Below are positions 12,782-21,702 of a stretch of DNA of 64,000 nt, piece after piece. A program made the translations under genes and the position numbers. The DNA lies in NCBI GenBank assembly GCA_900542905.1, contig UQPF01000010.1, positions 9,653 through 73,652 of the forward strand, written 5' to 3'. Within the stretch, counting starts at the first letter, position 1; the number at the start of each line of letters is the position of its first letter. Below the pieces are notes generated by a model. That model made no database searches, was not told the DNA's origin, and saw only the letters and a list, made by a program, of their open reading frames with translations. Origin of the DNA: an uncultured Collinsella sp. Its GTDB lineage: Bacteria > Actinomycetota > Coriobacteriia > Coriobacteriales > Coriobacteriaceae.

Positions 12782-13234
12782 TTAAAACGGGATGTCCTCA
12801 TCGTAGACGTCGACCGCGGGCGGCGTAGCCACCGGTGCGGAAGGACGTGCTGCGGGCGCGGGAGCCGCGGGGGCGTAACCGCCCTGATCGTAGCCACCCT
12901 GGCCACCACGGGAGCTCATAAACTCGATCTCATCGACGATGACCTCAAGCTTGCTCCGGCGCCGGCCGTCGCGCTCCCAAGAGCTGTAGCGCAGCTTGCC
13001 CTCGATCGCGACCTTGTTTCCCTTTGCCAGGAAACGGCTCACGGCCTCGGCGCGCGTGCCGAACATGGTGCAGTCGACAAAGTTGGGATAGTCCTCCCAC
13101 TCGCCAGTCTGCGGGTTACGGCGACGATCGTTCACGGCGACGCCAAAGGACAGAACCTGGGTTCCGCCGGCAGTGGCGCGCAGCTCGGGATCACGCGTGA
13201 GGTTACCGGTGATGTTCACTCGATTGATGCTCAT
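12782..13234 (-). CDS. ssb: Single-stranded DNA-binding protein
   Basis: SSB coats single-stranded DNA during replication and repair. Residues 1-110 are the OB fold (MSINRVNITGNLTRDPELR, GTQVLSFGVAVNDRRRN, VAIEGKLRYSSWERDG). A Gly/Pro/Ala-rich linker follows, ending in the partner-binding tip DEDIPF. At 150 residues it has the usual length. Its place between rpsF and rpsR is the classic bacterial arrangement. Confidence 0.96.
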   Translation of the reverse strand: MSINRVNITGNLTRDPELRATAGGTQVLSFGVAVNDRRRNPQTGEWEDYPNFVDCTMFGTRAEAVSRFLAKGNKVAIEGKLRYSSWERDGRRRSKLEVIVDEIEFMSSRGGQGGYDQGGYAPAAPAPAARPSAPVATPPAVDVYDEDIPF

Positions 13235-13282
13235 AACTCACTACTTCCTCTTGGGGCACAAGCCCAGTCCAAAACGACAGTC

Positions 13283-13576
13283 TTACTCCTGGTCGTCGCG
13301 ACGGACGATCATGTGGCGGACCACAGCGTCGGTGATGCGCAGGACGCGATCAAGCTCGGCGATCTGGGTAGGATCTGCGTGGAAGTTGATGAGGGTGTAG
13401 TCACCATCGGTGAGGTCGTTGATCTCGTAGGCGAGCTTGCGCTTGCCCCACTCGTCAACGGAGTCGACCTTGCCAGCGCCCTCAGCGATCGTGGTATCGA
13501 TACGCTTCATAACAGCGAGACGAGTCTCGGGGTCGAGCGACGGGTCAACAAAGAACAGCAGTTCATAAGCCTTCAT
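13283..13576 (-). CDS. rpsF: Ribosomal protein bS6
   Basis: bS6 forms a dimer with bS18 on 16S rRNA. The 97-residue protein contains MKAYELLFFVDPSLDPETR, GKRKLAYEINDLTDGDYTLI and a final MIVRRDD. The start at 13576 follows a strong GAGGAGGTGA ribosome site. It is the first gene of the rpsF-ssb-rpsR-rplI operon, with a promoter and a leader hairpin just upstream. Confidence 0.95.
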   Translation of the reverse strand: MKAYELLFFVDPSLDPETRLAVMKRIDTTIAEGAGKVDSVDEWGKRKLAYEINDLTDGDYTLINFHADPTQIAELDRVLRITDAVVRHMIVRRDDQE

Positions 13577-13603
13577 ATTGTCACCTCCTCTGGGCAAATG
13601 TGG

Positions 13604-13630
13604 CTTCAGGTCGTGAAGGTGCGCCTGAAG
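13604..13630 (-). promoter_or_regulatory. rpsF leader hairpin, possible autoregulatory site
   Basis: On the minus strand CTTCAGG and CCTGAAG (13624-13630 and 13604-13610) enclose a 13-base loop, 27 bases upstream of the rpsF start. rpsF leaders in many bacteria bind bS6-bS18. I cannot confirm the conserved CCG bulge here, so this role is inferred from position. Confidence 0.4.
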
Positions 13631-13647
13631 CAGGAAAAGACTCGGTA

Positions 13648-13676
13648 ATAATATCTTTCAACTTCCCAGGCTGCAA
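13648..13676 (-). promoter_or_regulatory. Likely sigma-70-type promoter of rpsF operon
   Basis: On the minus strand TTGCAG (13671-13676) and TATTAT (13648-13653) are separated by 17 bases. The -10 box is 5/6 to consensus and the -35 is weak. It is the best candidate in the 500-base gap upstream of rpsF. Confidence 0.45.
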
Positions 13677-14026
13677 GAATATGCAGCTACAACCTCATGA
13701 CCTCCACATATGTCCATGCTCACACGGCACTTCATGCGTCTTCCAACCAAATGCTGACCAAATGCTTGACGGATCCGTGGACAAGATACGGTGCCGCGGG
13801 GACAAACCAAATCAAACCGCAGGTCAGCAATTGCAGGACTGTGGTCGCGAAATGCATACCAGTGGTTCACAACACCGTTCAAAGATTTTTAAAATTGCTG
13901 CCACGTCGTTTATAAATACCCATTTTGAACAATTTGTCGCATGCAGCCCTGCTGGTCAGAGCCCGTTTTTGGCCTCCTGGACCCCATCACGAAGCCAAGC
14001 GTTTCAAAAAATGCCAACTTTTCTGT
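13677..14026. other. Intergenic stretch without a recognised gene
   Basis: These 350 bases lie between the rpsF promoter and the tRNA-Ser promoter. They are more AT-rich than the genes around them. Open frames crossing the stretch have no ribosome site or recognisable residues, and one runs into the tRNA. I see no RNA gene here. Confidence 0.5.
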
Positions 14027-14054
14027 TTGCACTTTGCGATTCCTCGTGTATACT
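14027..14054 (+). promoter_or_regulatory. Promoter of tRNA-Ser(GGA)
   Basis: TTGCAC (14027-14032) and TATACT (14049-14054) are separated by 16 bases and lie 17 bases upstream of the mature tRNA 5' end. Confidence 0.7.
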
Positions 14055-14070
14055 GACTTTCGCATTTAAC

Positions 14071-14161
14071 GGAGAGTTGTCCGAGTGGCCGAAGGAGCAC
14101 GATTGGAAATCGTGTAGGCGTCAAAAGCGTCTCCAGGGTTCAAATCCCTGACTCTCCGCCA
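14071..14161 (+). tRNA. tRNA-Ser (anticodon GGA)
   Basis: A class II tRNA with a long variable arm. The acceptor GGAGAGT pairs with ACTCTCC, the anticodon loop reads TTGGAAA, the T-loop is GGTTCAAAT, and CCA is encoded. It reads UCC/UCU serine codons. A terminator follows ten bases downstream. Confidence 0.95.
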
Positions 14162-14170
14162 GTTAATTCC

Positions 14171-14200
14171 AAAGCAGGCCTTCGAGCCTGCTTTGTTTTT
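14171..14200 (+). terminator. Terminator of tRNA-Ser(GGA)
   Basis: AAAGCAGGC and GCCTGCTTT (14171-14179 and 14186-14194) flank CTTCGA, and GTTTTT follows. Confidence 0.85.
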
Positions 14201-14209
14201 ACCCCACGC

Positions 14210-14300
14210 GGAGGGGTGGCAGAGTGGTTGAATGCGGCGGTCTCGAAAACCGTTTGGCCTGTATAAGGTCACGAGGGTTCGAATCCCTCCTCCTCCGCCA
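14210..14300 (+). tRNA. tRNA-Ser (anticodon CGA)
   Basis: A class II tRNA. The acceptor GGAGGGG pairs with CTCCTCC, the anticodon loop CTCGAAA gives anticodon CGA (UCG codons), a long variable arm is present and CCA is encoded. It lies ten bases after the terminator of the preceding tRNA-Ser, so it needs its own promoter, which I do not see clearly. Confidence 0.95.
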
Positions 14301-14311
14301 TTTTGGTTGAG

Positions 14312-14338
14312 AAAGCTCCCAATATTGGGGGCTTTTTT
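14312..14338 (+). terminator. Terminator of tRNA-Ser(CGA)
   Basis: AAAGCTCCC (14312-14320) pairs with GGGGGCTTT (14327-14335), and the run of six T at 14333-14338 provides the U-tract. Confidence 0.8.
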
Positions 14339-14370
14339 GTTATCGAAATACGTCTCGATCCCACGCTTCC

Positions 14371-14448
14371 CCAAACGTGTACGTCACCCTCCAAAACCGA
14401 CATCTTTCGACATCTTTGAAGGCTGACGTACACGTTTGGATTGAGCTC
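14371..14448 (+). repeat. Left inverted palindromic repeat
   Basis: CCAAACGTGTACGTCA (14371-14386) and its perfect complement TGACGTACACGTTTGG (14424-14439) enclose a partly paired core, followed by ATTGAGCTC toward the gene. It could also terminate the nuclease gene. Its reverse complement is nearly identical to the element at 15563-15641. Confidence 0.85.
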
Positions 14449-14460
14449 ACGGGAGTGGCA

Positions 14461-15468
14461 CTATTCGGAAGGTGCCTCTTCGTCTCGCATGCCTTTCCAG
14501 TTGCGGATAAGCGCCTTGCGTAGTTCGTTTTGCTCTCGCTGGTACCCGGTGTCGGTACAGCGGGGCATGCCGAGTGCTTCGCGAATGTTGTTCATGGCGC
14601 GGTGAAAGGCGAGCTGGCTGCCGAACTGAGCCGAAGTGAGCGTAACGATTCGATATCCCATTTGGGAGAGAACGGCCTCTCGCTCCGCATCTGCCCCCTT
14701 GCGCTCGAACTCATCGTGAAAGCCGCCCTTATATTCGATACCGAGCTCCCTGCGCTTGTAGGTAACGAGCGCATCGATTTTGAGTGTTCGAGCTTTGGCG
14801 CAATGCCAGAGACGCTGAGGAATCTCGAGCGGTTTGTTGAGTTCGATACCTCGGATGCCAACGCCGCCTTCGCTTGTTGGGAGCGAGAGGGCGATTGCCG
14901 AAGCGGTCTCCATAGGCGAGGCCGAGCGATCGTAGATGTGCCTGAGCGCGAGCCGTGCACGTGTGGCACCGGGTTTGCCGGGGTGCCGATCGAGCAGTTC
15001 GGTTATTTCATCCTTGGAGGTGGTGGCTGGTTGCTCGGTATAAGGGTCGGCGGGATTGAGCCTCATGCGATAATCGCCGCAAACTTCATAGCCATATTCG
15101 AGATATTCGATCCTATCCATCCACTCGGCAGCGAGCACAAAGGTGAAGGCTTCGTCGGTGATGAAGATTCCGGGCGTCAACTCGTCAATATGCTCGTAGG
15201 GAAGATTTTGTCCAAGAATGTGGCAAATGACGCCTTTGGTGCGAATTCGCTCGAATTCGAATACAACCGAGATATCGATAGTTTTGAGCATATCGGACGG
15301 AATGCCGCAGTCGGTAAGGGCCTGTCGTATGCGCGCAACGCGTTGCTGGGTGGAGATGCCTCGTACGCCTATCTGGTAGTCGTGCCGTGCAAGAGACTGA
15401 ACCAAATTCTGGGGCGCATGATGGACAAGCCATGCGGTTTTATGCGAAATGAGAACAGGAGTATCCAT
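14461..15468 (-). CDS. Predicted PD-(D/E)XK (DUF559-like) nuclease, possibly AbiEi-related
   Basis: A 335-residue protein. Its C-terminal part reads as a restriction-endonuclease-like fold: Asp232 in LKIDALV, Glu245 and Lys247 in GIEYKGG, then REAVLSQMGYRIVTLTSAQ. This matches the D...ExK order of the PD-(D/E)XK/DUF559 group. The N-terminus (PVLISHKTAWLVHHA) resembles AbiEi-like regulators that carry such domains. Function is unproven; defence, homing or repair are all possible. The start ATG 15468 has AGAGG six bases upstream. It faces the tRNA-Ser genes, is the only gene on its strand within 3 kb, and is enclosed by inverted palindromes. Confidence 0.6.
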   Translation of the reverse strand: MDTPVLISHKTAWLVHHAPQNLVQSLARHDYQIGVRGISTQQRVARIRQALTDCGIPSDMLKTIDISVVFEFERIRTKGVICHILGQNLPYEHIDELTPGIFITDEAFTFVLAAEWMDRIEYLEYGYEVCGDYRMRLNPADPYTEQPATTSKDEITELLDRHPGKPGATRARLALRHIYDRSASPMETASAIALSLPTSEGGVGIRGIELNKPLEIPQRLWHCAKARTLKIDALVTYKRRELGIEYKGGFHDEFERKGADAEREAVLSQMGYRIVTLTSAQFGSQLAFHRAMNNIREALGMPRCTDTGYQREQNELRKALIRNWKGMRDEEAPSE

Positions 15469-15562
15469 TGAGGGCCTCTCGCTCTGAGCCGGTATCCAAC
15501 TCTTATGTCCGTTGAAGTGGGGGAATATACCGGATGTGAGTAAATCAATTCACTCATGCTGT

Positions 15563-15641
15563 GAGCTCAATCCAAACGTGTACGTCAGCCTCCAAAGATG
15601 TCGAAAAATGTCGTTTTTGGAGGGTTACGTACACGTTTTGG
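15563..15641 (-). repeat. Right inverted palindromic repeat
   Basis: It begins GAGCTCAATCCAAACG on the plus strand and ends GTACACGTTTTGG. It is a near-identical inverted copy of 14371-14448, differing at a few positions in the core and by one extra T in the outer arm. The inner edge (GAGCTCAAT) faces the nuclease gene, as in the left copy. Confidence 0.85.
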
Positions 15642-15772
15642 ATCCCTGGCATTCCAGCAACGCCACGCCCGCATCCAGTCCCGACCGTTTGCCGAGCAGT
15701 AGGGTCGCAATCGGCGCCGAACATGTACTATGTACGGGCATTGTCCAAACCCGTAACTCAAAGGACCCCATC

Positions 15773-16462
15773 TTGCCCGTCGTCGCCGCTATAACCGTTA
15801 CCTCACACGCCTCGGATGCCATGGTCGCTATCCCCTTTTGGCTCGAGATGTTCGCCGTTGTCGCTGCATCGATCTCGGGTGTGCTGGTTGCGCGCGAACA
15901 CAAGCTCGACCTGGTGGGCGCGGTCGCGCTCGCGGTGGTCTGCGGTCTGGGCGGCGGTCTTTTACGCGATATGACACTCCAGGTCGGCAACGTCTACATC
16001 CTCAACCAGCCGATGGCACTCCCGCTTTCCATCGCAACGGCGGCCATCATCTACATCTTCCCGGCAATCGTCGATAAACCCGAGAAACTCATCCCATTGC
16101 TCGACATCATCTCGGTCGGCATCTACGCCGCCACCGGAGCGGACAAAGCACTGGTTTATGGCTTTGCGCCGGCCGTATGCATCATGATGGGCTTTTTCAC
16201 CGCTGTAGGCGGCGGCATGCTGCGCGACGGCTTTATGGGCGTGGTTCCGGGCATTTTCCAACGTACTAACTTTTATGCCATCGCCGCCATCGCCGGATCG
16301 ACAAGCTATGTGTGTCTCGTAATGAGCGGCATCATGAGCAATGTCGCCGCGCTGGTCGTATGCGTCGCGGTGACCATGGGCCTGCGCTGGCTCTCGCTGC
16401 GCTTTGACATCAAAAGCCCCACCGAGGAAGACATCGCGCGCTTCTTGCATCGCAAAAAGTAG
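15773..16462 (+). CDS. TRIC-type cation channel family protein (UPF0126/YadS)
   Basis: A 229-residue integral membrane protein with two homologous three-helix halves. Each half contains the family hallmark: GLGGGLLRDMTL near residue 60 and AVGGGMLRDGFMG in the second half. Bacterial TRIC proteins form trimeric potassium-permeable channels, though UPF0126 members have also been linked to small-molecule transport. The start is placed at a TTG (15773) because AAAGGA lies seven bases upstream; the first ATG inside (15821) has no ribosome site. It is divergent from the nuclease unit and precedes the bactofilin-like gene. Confidence 0.88.
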   Translation: MPVVAAITVTSHASDAMVAIPFWLEMFAVVAASISGVLVAREHKLDLVGAVALAVVCGLGGGLLRDMTLQVGNVYILNQPMALPLSIATAAIIYIFPAIVDKPEKLIPLLDIISVGIYAATGADKALVYGFAPAVCIMMGFFTAVGGGMLRDGFMGVVPGIFQRTNFYAIAAIAGSTSYVCLVMSGIMSNVAALVVCVAVTMGLRWLSLRFDIKSPTEEDIARFLHRKK

Positions 16463-16531
16463 ACAGCACGGCACAGCCCTTCGAAATGCAACCGAGAGGT
16501 TCTTTTAGAGCGCCCGCGCGTTGGGTACCCT

Positions 16532-16556
16532 GTTAGATACATGTCGAGTATCTAAC
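16532..16556 (+). promoter_or_regulatory. 9-bp dyad, likely operator or leader hairpin
   Basis: GTTAGATAC (16532-16540) and GTATCTAAC (16548-16556) form a perfect inverted repeat with a 7-base spacer. It ends directly at the ribosome site GAAGGA (16557-16562) of the next gene. It could bind a dimeric repressor or mask the ribosome site as RNA. Confidence 0.5.
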
Positions 16557-16568
16557 GAAGGATTCACT

Positions 16569-17717
16569 ATGCCTTGCAACCTAGAACCGTCGACCAAGCG
16601 CCGTAAAGCGCGGGCCCGCATCGCCCTCCTATTCGCACTGATCGCGCTTGCGCTGACCGCGCTTCCCACGGCGTCGTTCGCCGGCGCAGACACCGCGGGC
16701 AACGTGCTCGCAACCGAAGTTGACTCAAATCCGTCTGGCGTCGAAGGCGACCTGTACTGGGCCGGCCAGAGCCTTAACCTAGACGACGCCTCCATCGGCC
16801 GCGATATTATCGCGGCAGGCGAGAGCTTGTCGATTCGCGACTGCACCGTAGGCGGAGCCGTTCGCCTGGCGGCACGCACCATCGATATCTCCAAAACCGC
16901 AATCGATGGCAGCGTGACGGTAGCCGGTCAGCATGTCGTGCTCAACACCGGTAGCGCCGCCAACTGTTTTTACGCGATGGGCGAGACGGTTGCCCTGCGC
17001 GGCTCTGCCAAGTCGGCAGCACTCGCGGGCAGTACGGTAACCATCGACGGCATCGTCGACGGCGATGTCGAGGTCTGGGCCGACAAACTCATCCTGGGCA
17101 AAAACGCTCACATCACCGGCACGGTGAACGCCCATGTTTCCGAGGACCCCGAGCGCGCCGCAGGAGCCGAGGTCGGCGCGCTCAAGATCGACCGCACCGA
17201 AAACGAAAGCGCCGCCACGACGGTTAACGATATCATCGGCGGCATCGTGGCCGCAGCCCTGTCGACCTGCTTTATCGCTCTGTCGCTCGAGCTCGTCTTT
17301 CCGCGTGCGACCGCCAGCGCCGCCGGAATGCTCCACCAGCGCCCCACACCCCTGTGGATGAGCGGTCTTCTGGGTACGGTAGCCATTGTCCCTGCCGTAT
17401 TGTTGCTGATTATCTCGATTGCCGGCCTGTCGCTTGCTGGAGCCCTCATGTGCGCCGTGATCGGCGTCGCGTTGGTCTCCACCGCTTTTGCGGGCTGCGC
17501 GATCGCTCGCATGGTCGGACATAACCAGAACCGCTACGCCATGGCAGCCGTCGGCGGTGTGGCCGCAGGCGCCCTCACAGGACTTCCCCTCATCGGCGGC
17601 TTCATCAGCGGCGTGGCCTTTGTCTTTATGCTCGGCTACGTTATCCAGATCATCTGGCGCAACGCCCACCTCAAGCCGCAGCAGGCCGCCAACACCCCGG
17701 GCCTTCCCTCCGCCTAG
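16569..17717 (+). CDS. Bactofilin-like membrane protein with signal peptide
   Basis: This 382-residue protein starts with a signal peptide (about 1-38: KARARIALLFALIALALTAL, then PTASFAGA). A beta-helix-like region of short hydrophobic repeats follows (about 55-190: IGRDIIAAGESLSIRDCTVG, VDGDVEVWADKLILGK), like polymer-forming bactofilin domains. Four or so membrane helices end the protein (about 220-370). The extracytoplasmic repeat region plus membrane tail suggests a surface or envelope scaffold. The start at 16569 has GAAGGA six bases upstream, immediately after the dyad at 16532. Function is unknown. Confidence 0.72.
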   Translation: MPCNLEPSTKRRKARARIALLFALIALALTALPTASFAGADTAGNVLATEVDSNPSGVEGDLYWAGQSLNLDDASIGRDIIAAGESLSIRDCTVGGAVRLAARTIDISKTAIDGSVTVAGQHVVLNTGSAANCFYAMGETVALRGSAKSAALAGSTVTIDGIVDGDVEVWADKLILGKNAHITGTVNAHVSEDPERAAGAEVGALKIDRTENESAATTVNDIIGGIVAAALSTCFIALSLELVFPRATASAAGMLHQRPTPLWMSGLLGTVAIVPAVLLLIISIAGLSLAGALMCAVIGVALVSTAFAGCAIARMVGHNQNRYAMAAVGGVAAGALTGLPLIGGFISGVAFVFMLGYVIQIIWRNAHLKPQQAANTPGLPSA

Positions 17718-17723
17718 CCGCTA

Positions 17724-17784
17724 ACCACCACAAAAGGGCCAGGCACCTTTGTGGTGGTGCAAAGCAACCTGACCCCATTGCACC
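17724..17784. repeat. Two overlapping hairpins, REP-like
   Basis: ACCACCACAAAAGG (17724-17737) pairs with CCTTTGTGGTGGT (17746-17758). GGTGCAA (17756-17762) pairs with TTGCACC (17778-17784). The stems share bases 17756-17758, so they are mutually exclusive. Neither has a U-tract on the plus strand apart from the distant terminator. The AGGCACC and CCTGACCCC words recall REP-type intergenic repeats. Confidence 0.5.
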
Positions 17785-17786
17785 AA

Positions 17787-17819
17787 AAAGGGCGCCGACC
17801 ATTGCGGTCGACGCCCTTT
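17787..17819. terminator. Bidirectional terminator between convergent genes
   Basis: AAAGGGCG and CGCCCTTT (17787-17794 and 17812-17819) with inner CGACC/GGTCG form a long stem. The minus-strand product ends in TTTTTGG, serving typA, and the plus-strand product in TTTCTTG. Confidence 0.75.
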
Positions 17820-17846
17820 CTTGTTGGCGGTTATAAGCCCCAGCGC

Positions 17847-19685
<1,839 letters not shown>

Positions 19686-19802
19686 GTAGTTCCCCTATCT
19701 TCTATCCATATACAAACGGCACACGTATGCGGCCCGCCCAGCAACACAACGCTCAGCGGGAATATTGAGCCTTTTACCGAAAACTCGTTTATTTTAGCGA
19801 TT

Positions 19803-20252
19803 TTAGATGAGAGGGGTTTCCTCACCTGCAGGTTCAGGGTCGCTCCACATAAAACCATCGCCGGCGCCCATGCCCTCATACAGCACATATGCCGAAAAGC
19901 CGCTCTCGAGCGTCGTCTCAAAGAAGCTCACGAGCAGAGCGTCGTGATAGCCACCGTCAATCTCGACACAGCCGGTGTAGCCGATGGCATAGCGGGCGAT
20001 GCGGCCCAGGCCCTCGTCCTTAAGACCCATCTTGTGCTCGGAGATAAAGTTGGTGGCGGCCTCGAGGCACGCCTCCTCGCCATCCTCGTCGAGCGCGGCC
20101 AGATAGCGGTTGGAAGCAGCGTCCTCGATCGCCACAACTACGCCCGGATTCTCGCCGGCGGCAAGGTCGTCCAAGAACGCGCCAATCAGGTCACACACCA
20201 TGGCGTCGAGCTCGGCGGAGACGTTACCGGCGTCCTGCATATCCTGTGCCAT
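19803..20252 (-). CDS. Conserved hypothetical protein, 149 residues
   Basis: I do not recognise this protein. It is acidic and soluble, with no signal peptide or membrane segment. Readable pieces include MVCDLIGAFLDDLAAGENPG, VVVAIEDAASNRYLAALDED and GLKDEGLGRIARYAIGYTGC. It looks like a single compact alpha/beta domain ending in an acidic tail. It lies 30 bases downstream of a small membrane-protein gene and the bifunctional-nuclease gene on the same strand, suggesting one three-gene transcript. Confidence 0.7.
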   Translation of the reverse strand: MAQDMQDAGNVSAELDAMVCDLIGAFLDDLAAGENPGVVVAIEDAASNRYLAALDEDGEEACLEAATNFISEHKMGLKDEGLGRIARYAIGYTGCVEIDGGYHDALLVSFFETTLESGFSAYVLYEGMGAGDGFMWSDPEPAGEETPLI

Positions 20253-20282
20253 CTCTAGACCTTCCCATCGAATCCGGCGTCG

Positions 20283-20639
20283 TTACAGTTCTTGTGCCTC
20301 GGCAGCGATCTTGGCGGCAGCGTCGCGGGCGCGCATCATATCCATCGCGCGCTTGTCGAGTACCTTGATCTGGTTGGTCAGCATGACTGCATCGACCACA
20401 CCCCAGATTACCAAGCCTGTTGAAATCGAAAACCCAAGCGCACCAACTGTACCACGAAGACGAGAACAGATTACCGCGACAAGGGCGGAGATGATAACCA
20501 TCTTGATATAGGAGCCGCGGCGCTCGCGAAGCGTGCGGGCCTGCGTCACATAGGCGATGCGAGCCGCCTCGGATGCCTCCGAGCGCATCTGGGCCTCACG
20601 CGCGATGGCGGCCGCTTCAGCTGATACGCGGGTACCCAT
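20283..20639 (-). CDS. Small conserved membrane protein
   Basis: A 118-residue protein with an alanine- and arginine-rich helical N-terminus (about 1-45), two hydrophobic segments (about 46-62, KMVIISALVAVICS, and 68-88, GALGFSISTGLVIWGVVDAV) and a charged helical C-terminus. I chose ATG 20639 because GGAGAGG lies upstream. An in-frame ATG at 20669 overlaps the upstream gene's stop as TAAATG and could be used by coupling. Function is unknown. Confidence 0.65.
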   Translation of the reverse strand: MGTRVSAEAAAIAREAQMRSEASEAARIAYVTQARTLRERRGSYIKMVIISALVAVICSRLRGTVGALGFSISTGLVIWGVVDAVMLTNQIKVLDKRAMDMMRARDAAAKIAAEAQEL

Positions 20640-20669
20640 CAGCGACCTCTCCGCTCGCGTGCCAGACAT

Positions 20670-21170
20670 TTAGAAATCATCGGGGGAGAGCGTATGGACG
20701 AACTCGTCGAACTTCTCGAACTCCTGCTCGTCGTCAACTTCCTCGGCATGGGCAGAAACGGTACCCAGACGATTCATGATGTCGTCCTCCACGAACATGG
20801 GGGCATTACTGCGCACGGCAAGGGCAATGGCGTCACTGGGGCGGGCGTCAATCTTGCGCTCGTCACCATCGACCAGCACGACAATCGTCGCATAGAACAC
20901 CGGCGGCTCGGCACGAACGATCTCGATGCGCTCGAGCTTGGCGCCCAGGGCATCGACGGTGTCAAGCAGCAGGTCATGCGTTATCGGGCGCTCGGCGCGA
21001 CCGCTATCGATACCACGGCTAATGGCCGCAGCCTCAAACGAGCCGGTCTGAATGGAAAGCGAACGCAGGGGCGCCGTCGAATCCGACTTGCCGCAGCGCT
21101 CACGAAGCACGATAAGCGATGGCACGGGACCGGCGGCCATGACGATGGTCTCTATGTCGACACGAACCAT
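20670..21170 (-). CDS. Bifunctional nuclease family protein (DUF151/BFN)
   Basis: A 166-residue protein with the DUF151 core. IVLRERCGKSDSTAPLRSLSIQ is followed by RPITHDLLLDTVDALGAKLE, and then by PVFYATIVVLVDGDERKIDA and RPSDAIALAVRSNAPMFVED. The last two segments are the family signature. Members are proposed nucleases linked to stress or DNA/RNA metabolism; activity here is inferred only. The start at 21170 follows GGAGGTGTTCC. An acidic tail of about 35 residues ends the protein. It is the first gene of a likely three-gene transcript. Confidence 0.88.
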   Translation of the reverse strand: MVRVDIETIVMAAGPVPSLIVLRERCGKSDSTAPLRSLSIQTGSFEAAAISRGIDSGRAERPITHDLLLDTVDALGAKLERIEIVRAEPPVFYATIVVLVDGDERKIDARPSDAIALAVRSNAPMFVEDDIMNRLGTVSAHAEEVDDEQEFEKFDEFVHTLSPDDF

Positions 21171-21310
21171 GGAACACCTCCGGTACGTAGCGGTTAACAC
21201 ACGGCAGGGTCGCCGCATTGAATAGCTATACTACCCAATCTTTCGCCCAGCACACAAAATCAAAGTAGTTAATTTGGGACGGGGCTATTTTGACTACTTC
21301 TGTTAGATAA

Positions 21311-21342
21311 GAAAAAAGCCCCGAGGCAATGCCCCAGGGCTC
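21311..21342 (-). terminator. Terminator downstream of the tRNA-Ala/tRNA-Ile pair
   Basis: On the minus strand GAGCCCTGGGGC and GCCTCGGGGCT form a hairpin followed by TTTTTTC, just after tRNA-Ile at 21355. Confidence 0.8.
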
Positions 21343-21354
21343 TTAACGTTTTGA

Positions 21355-21431
21355 TGGTGGACCTGACAAGATTCGAACTTGTGACCTCCCGGTTATCAGC
21401 CGGACGCTCTAACCAACTGAGCTACAGGTCC
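21355..21431 (-). tRNA. tRNA-Ile (anticodon GAT), copy 1
   Basis: The acceptor GGACCTG pairs with CAGGTCC, the anticodon loop is CTGATAA, the T-loop is AGTTCGAAT, and CCA is encoded. It is identical in sequence to the copy at 21579-21655. Confidence 0.96.
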
Positions 21432-21435
21432 ATCA

Positions 21436-21511
21436 TGGTGGAGGTTAGGGGGATCGAACCCCTGACCTCAGGCTTGCAAAGCCCGCGCTCTCCCAGCTGA
21501 GCTAAACCCCC
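21436..21511 (-). tRNA. tRNA-Ala (anticodon TGC)
   Basis: The acceptor GGGGGTT pairs with AACCTCC, the anticodon loop is TTTGCAA, the T-loop is GGTTCGATC, and CCA is encoded. It is separated from the downstream tRNA-Ile by four bases, so the two share a transcript. Confidence 0.96.
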
Positions 21512-21523
21512 ACGGAGAAAGTA

Positions 21524-21566
21524 ATAAACACCCCAGCGGCGACTCGGCTCTCGCTGGGGTGTTTAT
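21524..21566 (-). terminator. Terminator between tRNA-Ile copy 2 and tRNA-Ala
   Basis: ATAAACACCCCAGCG (21524-21538) and CGCTGGGGTGTTTAT (21552-21566) form a perfect 15-bp stem with a T-rich end on both strands. It separates the upstream tRNA-Ile from the Ala-Ile pair. Confidence 0.75.
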
Positions 21567-21578
21567 TGCGAAAGAAAG

Positions 21579-21655
21579 TGGTGGACCTGACAAGATTCGA
21601 ACTTGTGACCTCCCGGTTATCAGCCGGACGCTCTAACCAACTGAGCTACAGGTCC
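21579..21655 (-). tRNA. tRNA-Ile (anticodon GAT), copy 2
   Basis: Same 77 bases as the copy at 21355-21431, including encoded CCA. Its own terminator follows, so it is a separate transcription unit from the Ala-Ile pair. Confidence 0.96.
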
Positions 21656-21702
21656 ATCGCGCAAGGGATATATTAGACGAGTCGCTACGCGCGCGTCAAC
21701 AA

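Larger units (their letters stand above)
14371..15641. mobile_element. Repeat-flanked single-gene unit carrying a PD-(D/E)XK-like nuclease
   Basis: A 1.27-kb unit is bounded by two inverted copies of a palindromic element of about 78 bases (14371-14448 and 15563-15641) around one gene. Just outside lie GATCCCACGCTTCC (14357-14370) and GATCCCTGGCATTCC (15641-15655). They agree at 12 of 15 aligned positions and could be a diverged target duplication. No transposase or recombinase motif is visible in the single gene. Calling the unit mobile is inference from the symmetry. Confidence 0.5.

Noticed and set aside
13600..14151. Plus-strand frame crossing the rpsF leader into tRNA-Ser
   Set aside because: It runs through a clear tRNA gene and the rpsF promoter region, with no plausible ribosome site.
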